Shown here: piece after piece, positions 1 to 5,676 of the stretch | Position numbering within the stretch: position 1 is the stretch's first letter | Layout: every line of letters begins with the position of its first letter | Source: an uncultured Candidatus Melainabacteria bacterium | GTDB taxonomy: Bacteria > Cyanobacteriota > Vampirovibrionia > Gastranaerophilales > Gastranaerophilaceae | Reading direction: 5' to 3' | DNA: 10,148 nucleotides | Assembly: GCA_934693215.1 (NCBI GenBank) | Contig: CAKUVB010000053.1 | Location: forward strand, 1 to 10,148 | The notes under the pieces: generated by a model | What the model saw: only the letters and a program-made list of their open reading frames with translations | What the model was told of the DNA's origin: nothing | Databases searched by the model: none | Position numbers and translations under genes: made by a program

Positions 1-330
1 GTCTGTAGCAGCAACAACAAGAATAGCACCGTCCATTTGAGCAGCACCAGTGATCATGTTTTTAACATAGTCAGCGTGGCCCGGGCAATCTACGTGTGCG
101 TAGTGTCTTGTAGCTGTTTCGTATTCTACGTGAGCTGTAGAAATGGTTATACCTCTAGCTTTTTCTTCAGGAGCAGCATCGATTTCATCGAATTTTTTAA
201 GTTCTGCTTGACCTGCAGCAGCTAATGTAGCTGTAATAGCAGCAGTTAATGTTGTTTTACCGTGGTCAACGTGGCCAATTGTACCGACGTTAACGTGTGG
301 TTTCGTACGTTCATACTTTTCACGTGCCAT
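1..330 (-). CDS. tuf: Elongation factor Tu, N-terminal part (cut by left window edge)
   Basis: EF-Tu is the GTPase that carries aminoacyl-tRNA to the ribosome in the cytoplasm. The 110 visible codons begin MAREKYERTKPHVNVGTIGH and cover the start of the G domain. The P-loop GHVDHGKT is at residues 19-26, the switch I segment RGITI at 60-64, and the G3 motif DCPGH at 81-85. The start is fixed by the conserved MAxxK(F/Y)ERTKPH N-terminus and by a strong Shine-Dalgarno, AAAAGGAG, at 340-347 (9 bases before the ATG). The reading frame is open to base 1; a full EF-Tu is about 400 residues, so roughly three quarters lies outside. The gene has its own promoter-like sequence, and the upstream neighbour is a divergent orphan gene rather than fusA. 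This copy is therefore not in the usual rpsL-rpsG-fusA-tuf order at its 5' side. The family assignment is certain. Confidence 0.98.
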   Translation of the reverse strand, partial: MAREKYERTKPHVNVGTIGHVDHGKTTLTAAITATLAAAGQAELKKFDEIDAAPEEKARGITISTAHVEYETATRHYAHVDCPGHADYVKNMITGAAQMDGAILVVAATD

Positions 331-398
331 GAGATTAATCTCCTTTTCTTCATGTATTACTACGTTAACTTTTCTAAGTTTAACTCTTTTTATATCTT

Positions 399-426
399 AT
401 TCTATACTCTCAAATAATATTGTCAA
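399..426 (-). promoter_or_regulatory. Probable sigma-70-type promoter of tuf
   Basis: Read on the minus strand, there is a consensus -35 TTGACA (426 to 421), a 16-base spacer, and a -10 TAGAAT (404 to 399). Transcription would start near 390, giving a leader of about 60 bases before the tuf ATG at 330. A perfect -35 box upstream of a highly expressed gene is convincing, but the -10 has one mismatch and the start site is inferred. Confidence 0.65.
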
Positions 427-520
427 TCCTATAAAATTCATATAAGAGTTATGTTAGAGAATAATTAGGGTTTCTGAAATGTTAAGATTTTGTAACATAC
501 AACCAGAAATAAGGCAATTT

Positions 521-548
521 TTGTTCGAGTATATACTTTATATATACA
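521..548 (+). promoter_or_regulatory. Possible promoter of the orphan gene at 572
   Basis: TTGTTC (521-526) is followed after 16 bases by TATACA (543-548). This would start transcription around 555, just ahead of the Shine-Dalgarno AAAAGG at 558-563. A second -10-like TATACT lies at 532-537, but it has no good -35. The region is very AT-rich, so chance matches are likely and the call is tentative. Confidence 0.35.
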
Positions 549-571
549 TACAACAATAAAAGGATATTTAT

Positions 572-979
572 ATGAGTTCTGTATCAAATGCAGTCTGGAA
601 TGGCGTAGCTATGGGACTGTACAACACAACAAATATTGCTTTTGGTGCATTAACCTCAAGGTCTATGTTCAATGCCGGTATTGACCCATTTAACACACTA
701 TATGTAAACCTTGATAGTCCTAGTGGTTTTTCATCTTGGGCAGACCCTGCGTATGCCTCAAAGATAAATGTTGGACTCAATGCAGCCGGATTTGACACAA
801 CTTGGGCTCCATTAACATCTGCTATTACAAACTCATTCGTATCAAACCCATTATTTGGGGGCGGACTATTCGGATTTGGTTTTAACAATGGATTTGGTTT
901 TAATTCAGGGACATATATTTCTTCTTACACATCAACCCCTCTAGGAATAATTCCGGGGAAAAGTGGTTGGTGGTGTTAA
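572..979 (+). CDS. Hypothetical Gly/Phe/Asn-rich small protein, family not recognised
   Basis: This is a 135-residue protein that I do not recognise. It is likely real: it has a good Shine-Dalgarno (AAAAGG, 558-563, 8 bases before the ATG) and a possible promoter just upstream. The composition is striking. There are only three basic residues (R30, K64, K130) and a handful of Asp, with many Gly, Phe, Asn, Ser, Thr and Ala. Residues 96-113 form a Gly/Phe-rich tract with a duplicated GFGFN unit. The C-terminus ends in SGWWC, placing the only cysteine last. No signal peptide, lipobox or clear membrane helix is visible. It lies 56 bases upstream of hydG on the same strand, so it may share a transcript, although nothing ties it to hydrogenase maturation. 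It could be a surface, aggregating or structural protein. A 106-codon antisense frame overlaps it and looks like a shadow. Confidence 0.6.
   Translation: MSSVSNAVWNGVAMGLYNTTNIAFGALTSRSMFNAGIDPFNTLYVNLDSPSGFSSWADPAYASKINVGLNAAGFDTTWAPLTSAITNSFVSNPLFGGGLFGFGFNNGFGFNSGTYISSYTSTPLGIIPGKSGWWC
872..907 (+). repeat. Two-copy 18-base tandem repeat encoding GFGFNN/GFGFNS
   Basis: The 14-base string ggatttggttttaa occurs at 872-885 and again at 890-903, giving two units with an 18-base period (872-889 and 890-907). They diverge only in the last few bases. The period is a multiple of three, so the repeat adds or removes six residues without shifting frame. It encodes residues 101-112 of the orphan protein. 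Confidence 0.85.
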
Positions 980-1035
980 TAAATAGACTTCCGGTTTCAA
1001 CTTTACTTTTTTCTTTAAAGTAATACCATGAAGTT

Positions 1036-2457
1036 ATGTTATATAATCCAAAATCAAAAAATGCTGAAGAATTTATTTCTGACAGCGAAATAAAAGAAAC
1101 CTTAGCCTATGCCGAGGATAACAAGAACAATTTAGAGGTTATTGATTCTATACTTGAAAAAGCACGCAAAATGAAAGGGCTAACTCATAGAGAAGCTTCT
1201 ATTCTTTTAGCATGTCAAAACGAAGATAAAAACGAAGAAATTTACAAATTAGCAAACGAAATTAAACAAAAATATTATGGGAACAGAATTGTTTTGTTTG
1301 CACCTTTATATTTGTCAAATTATTGCGTAAATGGTTGTGTATATTGCCCTTACCACGCAAAGAACACCCATATTCCACGCAAAAAAATGACACAAGAAGA
1401 AATAAAAAGAGAAGTTATTGCTCTACAAGATATGGGACATAAACGTCTTGCAATAGAAACAGGAGAAGACCCTGTAAACAACCCTATTGAATATATTTTG
1501 GAATCATTAAAGACAATTTATAGCATACACCATAAAAACGGTGCTATAAGACGTGCAAACGTCAATATTGCAGCTACAACCGTTGAAAATTATAAAAAGC
1601 TAAAAGATGCCGGTATTGGAACATATATACTGTTTCAAGAAACCTATGACAAAAAACGCTATGAAAAACTTCACCCTACAGGACCTAAGCATAATTATGA
1701 CTACCATACAGAAGCTATGGATAGGGCTATGCAAGGTGGAATAGACGATGTCGGGCTTGGTGTACTTTTTGGGCTTTCAACATACAAATACGAATTTGCA
1801 GGATTGTTGATGCATGCAGAACATTTAGAGGCTGTATATGGTGTTGGACCTCATACAATTAGTGTTCCTCGAATAAGAAAAGCTGATGATATCGACCCAT
1901 CAAGTTTTGAAAACGGTATTGACGATGACACTTTTGCAAAAATAGTTGCTTGTTTGAGAATAACGGTACCTTATACGGGAATGATTATTTCAACAAGAGA
2001 ATCAAAAGAAGTTAGAGAAAGAGTACTTCATCTTGGAGTTTCTCAAATCAGTGGAGGTTCAAAAACAAGTGTTGGCGGATATGCTGACGATGTAGAAGAT
2101 GCTGAAGATTCTGCACAGTTTGATGTAACAGACAGACGTCCACTTGATGAGATTATCAAATGGCTTATGGAATTAGGATATTTACCTAGTTTCTGTACGG
2201 CTTGTTATCGTTCAGGTAGAACAGGTGATGAATTTATGAAAATCTGCAAAGAACAAAATATTCACAATTTCTGCCACCCTAATGCTATTCTTACCTTAAA
2301 AGAATATTTATCAGATTATGCATCAAAAGAAACAAAACAAGTAGGAGAAACCCTTATAAGCTCAGAAACAGAGTTAATTGATAGTGAAAAAATAAAAGAA
2401 ATAACCAAACAAAATCTCAAAAAGATAGAAAACGGTGAACGAGATTTTTGTTTCTAG
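1036..2457 (+). CDS. hydG: [FeFe]-hydrogenase maturase HydG (radical SAM tyrosine lyase)
   Basis: HydG cleaves tyrosine to p-cresol and dehydroglycine and turns the latter into CO and cyanide, delivering an Fe(CO)(CN) unit for the hydrogenase H-cluster. The 473-residue length is normal for the family. The radical-SAM motif CVNGCVYC gives C97, C101 and C104. The HTISVPR segment (273-279) holds the conserved histidine (H273). The HydG-specific C-terminal motif CTACYRSGRTGDEFM begins at 387, with C387 and C390 as ligands of the second cluster. This tail separates HydG from the related ThiH. The motif CHPNAILTLKEYL follows at 413-425. The ATG at 1036 is the only usable start: an in-frame stop lies at 1021-1023, and MLYNPKSKNAEEF matches the family N-terminus. 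No clear Shine-Dalgarno precedes it. bioB follows after 30 bases. The partners hydE, hydF and the hydrogenase itself are not in the window. Confidence 0.96.
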   Translation: MLYNPKSKNAEEFISDSEIKETLAYAEDNKNNLEVIDSILEKARKMKGLTHREASILLACQNEDKNEEIYKLANEIKQKYYGNRIVLFAPLYLSNYCVNGCVYCPYHAKNTHIPRKKMTQEEIKREVIALQDMGHKRLAIETGEDPVNNPIEYILESLKTIYSIHHKNGAIRRANVNIAATTVENYKKLKDAGIGTYILFQETYDKKRYEKLHPTGPKHNYDYHTEAMDRAMQGGIDDVGLGVLFGLSTYKYEFAGLLMHAEHLEAVYGVGPHTISVPRIRKADDIDPSSFENGIDDDTFAKIVACLRITVPYTGMIISTRESKEVRERVLHLGVSQISGGSKTSVGGYADDVEDAEDSAQFDVTDRRPLDEIIKWLMELGYLPSFCTACYRSGRTGDEFMKICKEQNIHNFCHPNAILTLKEYLSDYASKETKQVGETLISSETELIDSEKIKEITKQNLKKIENGERDFCF

Positions 2458-2487
2458 ATAATAAATACACAAACAAAGGAATATAAA

Positions 2488-3411
2488 ATGCAAGCAGTTT
2501 TAGATAAAAAAGAATTATTAGATTTATATAACAAAGATTTAGATGAATTGTTAGAAATCTCATCTAAATACATGTCAGATAAAATTGAATTTTGTTCTCT
2601 TGTGAATGCAAGAAACGGCAAATGCTCACAAAACTGTAGATATTGTGCTCAAAGTTCACACTACAGAACAGATATAGAAGATTATCCACTAATATCTGTT
2701 GAACAAGCAAAAAAAGCTGCAATAGAATCAAAAGAACATGGTGCATATAGATTTGCAATAGTAACTAGTGGCAAAAGCCCTGACGAAGAAGATTTTAATA
2801 AAGTAATTAACCTAATAAAAGGTGTTAATGAAATTGACGGAGTAAGAAGTTGTGCAAGTATCGGAATTCTAACCGAAGACCAAGCAAAAGCTCTTGCAGA
2901 AGCCGGTTTAAAAAGATTTCATCACAACATAAACACTTCTGAAAGCTACTATCCTTCTGTATGTACAACACATACTTGGCAAGATAGACTAAACACTTGC
3001 AAGCTTGTAAAAAAATACGGAATGGAATTATGCTGTGGAGTAATTCTCGGAATGGGAGAATCTGTTGAACAAAGAATCGAAATGGCTCTTGAGCTTGCAG
3101 AAATTCAACCTGATTCTATACCTATCAACATACTTATGCCAATTGAAGGAACACCATTTGAAGGTTATCTTGATAAAATTGACGAAGAAAATGTTTTAAG
3201 AACTCTTGCTATATTTAAAATCGCAAACCCAAAATCTATTCTTAGATTCTGTGGCGGTAGAATGAGATTATCTGAAGAAAATCAAGAATTGGCACTAAAA
3301 ACTTGTGTTGAAGGTATTCTTACAGGCAATTATTTAACAACAACCGGCAAAACTCCGGAACAAGATATCAAAACTGTTGAAAAAATTGGCAAAACATTGT
3401 TGGAGATTTAA
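2488..3411 (+). CDS. bioB: Biotin synthase (radical SAM), probable anaerobe-type variant
   Basis: BioB inserts sulfur into dethiobiotin to make biotin, the last step of the pathway. The protein has 307 residues, slightly shorter than E. coli BioB. The radical-SAM motif CSQNCRYC gives C46, C50 and C53 within the typical context NARNGKCSQNCRYCAQSSHY. Other BioB hallmarks are HHNINTS (145-151), GMGES (188-192), PINILMPIEGTP (212-223), and GNYLTTTG near the C-terminus. Among the auxiliary-cluster ligands, the cysteine corresponding to E. coli C128 is present (C122), and that for C188 is present (C183, beside C182). The C97 position is alanine (A90, in RFAIVTSG). An extra cysteine, C255, lies in LRFCGGR where E. 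coli has LSAGR. The Shine-Dalgarno AAAGGAA (about 2475-2481) supports the start. It is not HydE, whose motifs differ. The downstream DUF1643-like gene overlaps its stop by one base (TAATG). Confidence 0.95.
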   Translation: MQAVLDKKELLDLYNKDLDELLEISSKYMSDKIEFCSLVNARNGKCSQNCRYCAQSSHYRTDIEDYPLISVEQAKKAAIESKEHGAYRFAIVTSGKSPDEEDFNKVINLIKGVNEIDGVRSCASIGILTEDQAKALAEAGLKRFHHNINTSESYYPSVCTTHTWQDRLNTCKLVKKYGMELCCGVILGMGESVEQRIEMALELAEIQPDSIPINILMPIEGTPFEGYLDKIDEENVLRTLAIFKIANPKSILRFCGGRMRLSEENQELALKTCVEGILTGNYLTTTGKTPEQDIKTVEKIGKTLLEI

Positions 3412-4016
3412 TGAACAAAGATATTGAACAAATTAGTGAACAATTAGGCAAAAAAACTGTTCTATTGCCAAATTCAACAAATGCTGATTGTTATGCGGTA
3501 TATTCAAAAGAAGAATACTCAGAACCTCATAAAAAATTGCTTGTTGATGGCAAGGGATATAAACACCGTTTATATTTATACAAAAAGACCGATAATTCTA
3601 ATTCTGATAGAGTTCTAACTTTTATTCTATTAAATCCAGGATATTCAAACCATATAGAACAAGATGAACAAATTGAAAAATTTGCAAAACTTGCAGAAAA
3701 CAAATACGGTGCAATTGAAGTTTTTTCAATATTTACACTAAGAACTGTTGATGTTATAGATTCTGTTTCGGAAGATGCTATTCTTGATGCCGTAAAATGT
3801 GACATTGGAAAGAACGATATTGTTCTAGCTTTTGGTGAAGAAATAAAACCTACAGAAAAATATAAAAATATCTCAAACGAAGATTTAGAAAAAATTAATC
3901 GAGTAAGACAAATCAAAATAAATGAACTACTAAGCTTTTTAAAAACATTAAACAAAAAAGCTATCTACACAATTGAGTTCAATTCTGAAGGCGAACTTTA
4001 CCTTGCAAAATGGTAA
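3411..4016 (+). CDS. DUF1643-like protein of unknown function
   Basis: This is a 201-residue soluble protein with no signal peptide or membrane helix. The pattern resembles DUF1643. FILLNPGYSN (71-80) corresponds to the family's MLNPSxA segment and is followed by a conserved-type Asp in EQDEQI. VFSIFTLRT (104-112) corresponds to VxNLFxLRxT. NDIVLAFGE (135-143) corresponds to the VxLAWG strand near the end of the domain. The biochemical role of the family is not established as far as I know. The first 60 residues look like a small extra N-terminal part. Its ATG overlaps the bioB stop codon by one base, with GGAG at 3402-3405 as the Shine-Dalgarno, so translation is probably coupled to bioB. 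Its place at the end of the hydG-bioB run suggests co-expression but does not show a shared function. Confidence is high for a real gene and moderate for the domain. Confidence 0.7.
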   Translation: MNKDIEQISEQLGKKTVLLPNSTNADCYAVYSKEEYSEPHKKLLVDGKGYKHRLYLYKKTDNSNSDRVLTFILLNPGYSNHIEQDEQIEKFAKLAENKYGAIEVFSIFTLRTVDVIDSVSEDAILDAVKCDIGKNDIVLAFGEEIKPTEKYKNISNEDLEKINRVRQIKINELLSFLKTLNKKAIYTIEFNSEGELYLAKW

Positions 4017-4038
4017 ATCATAACATATAAACCAACTC

Positions 4039-4068
4039 TTGCTATCAAAAAATATTTTGTGTTATCAT
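4039..4068 (+). promoter_or_regulatory. Probable promoter of the marR-emrA-emrB operon
   Basis: TTGCTA (4039-4044) is followed after 18 bases by TATCAT (4063-4068). The -35 and -10 each lie close to consensus. Transcription would begin around 4075, leaving a very short leader to the ATG at 4089. The -10 element lies inside the palindrome at 4057-4078, as expected for repression by the encoded regulator. Confidence 0.5.
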
Positions 4069-4078
4069 AATAACACAA
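4057..4078. promoter_or_regulatory. Palindromic operator, probable binding site of the MarR-family regulator
   Basis: TTGTGTTAT (4057-4065) and ATAACACAA (4070-4078) form a perfect 9-base inverted repeat around a 4-base centre (cata). Dimeric MarR-family repressors typically bind palindromes of about this size next to their own gene. The site covers the probable -10 and ends at the edge of the AAGGAA Shine-Dalgarno (4077-4082) of the marR-type gene. Occupancy would therefore block polymerase. The palindrome is directly visible; the binding partner is inferred from position. Confidence 0.7.
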
Positions 4079-4088
4079 GGAATTAATT

Positions 4089-4547
4089 ATGGAACGTGAA
4101 GAAGTACTAAAGGGTAAAATAGGCTTAAGACTTGTTATTGCAGCAAAGCTAACAAGAACTTATGCAATCCAAAAGTTTTATGCTAAAAAATACGAGATTA
4201 CTCCCGAACAATTTACTATTCTTGCAACACTTATAGAACATGATGGTTTGTATCAACGACAAATTGGTGCAATAACACTTAAAGACAGACCTAATATAAC
4301 AAGATTAACAAGAATTCTTGAAGGTATGGGGTTAATCACAAAACAACAAGATTCTAACAAAAGAAAAGTTTATAAAATTTTCATTACTGAAAAAGGTCGT
4401 CAAATGTATGAAAAAGTTCTGCCTACAGTAATTGACCTCTGGGGTGCAAGTATTGACGGAATTCCGGCAGAAGAAGTTAATGACTGCCTTCAAACACTTC
4501 ACAAAATCAAATCAAACCTTGAAGAACTTGTAAATATTCAAATTTAG
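4089..4547 (+). CDS. MarR-family transcriptional regulator (EmrR-like)
   Basis: The 152 residues are a normal length for a MarR dimer subunit. A helical N-terminus (1-35) is followed by the winged helix-turn-helix. ITPEQFTILATLIEHDGLYQ (37-56) leads into the recognition helix region around RPNITRLTRILEGMGLI (67-83). The wing is at QQDSNKRKVYKIFITEKG (86-103), where the family usually has DxRxxxxxLT. The C-terminal helices (105-150) complete the dimer interface. The Shine-Dalgarno AAGGAA at 4077-4082 supports the start. The gene is the first of three, 10 bases ahead of the emrA-type gene, and it directly follows a 9-4-9 palindrome over its promoter. In analogous emrR systems the repressor is released by small phenolic or hydrophobic drugs. 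The ligand cannot be read from the sequence. Confidence 0.93.
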   Translation: MEREEVLKGKIGLRLVIAAKLTRTYAIQKFYAKKYEITPEQFTILATLIEHDGLYQRQIGAITLKDRPNITRLTRILEGMGLITKQQDSNKRKVYKIFITEKGRQMYEKVLPTVIDLWGASIDGIPAEEVNDCLQTLHKIKSNLEELVNIQI

Positions 4548-4557
4548 AGGTAGAAAT

Positions 4558-5676
4558 ATGACAGAAAAAAAAGATATAGATAACAAAAATAGTAAAAACG
4601 ACACAAAAGAAGAAATTCATTCATCAGAAGATAGACCTGAACTTTCTAAAAAAAGAGTTCTTGTACCAACAATACTAGCAATTGGTATGTTAATTGCAGG
4701 TATTGTTACGGCGATACATTCAACCTTCTTCCAATCTACAGATGATGCTTTTGTAGAAGGTAGATTGATATCTGTAGCTCCTCGTGTTGCAGGGCCGGTC
4801 GTAAATCTTTTAGTTGATGATAACTATGATGTAAAACAAGGGCAACTTTTATTAGAAATTGACCCTAACGATTATGAAACAAAACTTCATTCTACAGAGG
4901 CAAAACTTGCTGAAGCAAAAGCTCAATTAAAAGTTTCTCAAAAAGAAGTTGAAGTCGGAAGTTCTGATTTGAGTCAATCTTACGAAGATATAACTTCAAC
5001 CAAATCAAAACTGGATTTTGCTCAAAAGGATTACAAAAGATATTCTGATATGCACAGAGCAGGTATTGCTTCTAAACAAGAATACGATAACAGCAAGACT
5101 CACTTGACTGTAGCTAGAGCAAACTACAAAGGTGCAAACGATAAATCAAAAGCTTTAAAATCTGCACTTGAATCTCATCAAGCTAAAACCGAAGCTGTAG
5201 CCGCAGAGATTCAAAGACTAGAAGCCGAAGTAGAACAAGCAAAACTTGATTTGTCCTATACAAAAATATATGCACCACAATCCGGCAAAGTTTCTGCAAG
5301 AAGTGTAGAAAAAGGTAACTATGTTCAAGTCGGACAACCTCTAATGCAAATTGTTCCTGAAAAAGTTTGGGTAGTCGCTAATTTTAAAGAAATACAATTA
5401 ACTAATATGAAAGCAGGACAACCTGTAAAAATAAAAATTGATACCTATCCTGGTAAAAAATTTAAAGGACATATAGAAAGTATCCAACGTGCAACAGGTG
5501 CTAAGTCTAGTTTATTCCCACCAGAAAATGCAGTAGGTAGTTATGTAAAAATTGTTCAACGTGTTCCTGTCAAAATAGTTTTTGATGAGGATATTACAAA
5601 CTACAATATAGTTCCAGGCATGTCTGTTGTTCCGAAAGTTCAAGTTAAAGGGCTTAAAAACGGGGCTAAAAAATAA
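4558..5676 (+). CDS. emrA: EmrA/HlyD-type periplasmic adaptor of a multidrug efflux pump
   Basis: This 372-residue membrane-fusion protein links an inner-membrane transporter to an outer-membrane channel. It has a charged cytoplasmic N-terminus (1-33) and one membrane helix (about 34-56). The first half of the lipoyl/barrel-sandwich domain is at TDDAFVEGRLISVAPRVAG (61-79) through the GQLLLEIDP segment. A long Ala/Lys/Glu-rich coiled-coil hairpin spans about 108-232. The second lipoyl half is at YAPQSGKVSARSVEKGNYV (238-256). The beta-barrel domain contains WVVANFKEIQL (271-281) and an EmrA-type signature, FPPENAVGSYVKIVQRVPV (320-338). The Shine-Dalgarno AGAGG (4546-4550) overlaps the marR stop. 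The emrB-type gene starts within its TAA stop (TAATG, one-base overlap), which implies coupled translation. The partner channel (TolC-like) is not in the window. Confidence 0.95.
   Translation: MTEKKDIDNKNSKNDTKEEIHSSEDRPELSKKRVLVPTILAIGMLIAGIVTAIHSTFFQSTDDAFVEGRLISVAPRVAGPVVNLLVDDNYDVKQGQLLLEIDPNDYETKLHSTEAKLAEAKAQLKVSQKEVEVGSSDLSQSYEDITSTKSKLDFAQKDYKRYSDMHRAGIASKQEYDNSKTHLTVARANYKGANDKSKALKSALESHQAKTEAVAAEIQRLEAEVEQAKLDLSYTKIYAPQSGKVSARSVEKGNYVQVGQPLMQIVPEKVWVVANFKEIQLTNMKAGQPVKIKIDTYPGKKFKGHIESIQRATGAKSSLFPPENAVGSYVKIVQRVPVKIVFDEDITNYNIVPGMSVVPKVQVKGLKNGAKK

Noticed and set aside
37..225. 62-codon plus-strand frame in the tuf region
   Set aside because: It is antisense to the highly conserved EF-Tu coding sequence and is a shadow of it.
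479..498. Inverted repeat ATGTTA...TAACAT between tuf and the orphan gene
   Set aside because: The arms are only 6 bases with an 8-base loop in very AT-rich DNA. It does not sit at a clear operator position relative to either promoter, so chance is sufficient.
568..888. 106-codon frame on the minus strand opposite the orphan gene
   Set aside because: It lies almost fully within the plus-strand gene at 572-979, has no Shine-Dalgarno that I can see, and its product is of ordinary random-looking composition. The plus-strand gene has the ribosome site and possible promoter.
980..1035. Separate hydG promoter
   Set aside because: TTTCAA (995-1000) and TTTACT (1002-1007) have no acceptable -10 at the right distance, so I could not support a promoter here.
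1036..2457. ThiH (thiamine-pathway tyrosine lyase) in place of HydG
   Set aside because: The C-terminal CTACYRSGRTGDEFM motif with its second-cluster cysteines and the 473-residue length are HydG features that ThiH lacks.
2488..3411. The gene after hydG as hydE
   Set aside because: HydE is a BioB-like radical-SAM protein and would be the expected neighbour, but NARNGKCSQNCRYCAQSSHY, the PINILMPIEGTP segment and GNYLTTTG are biotin synthase signatures.
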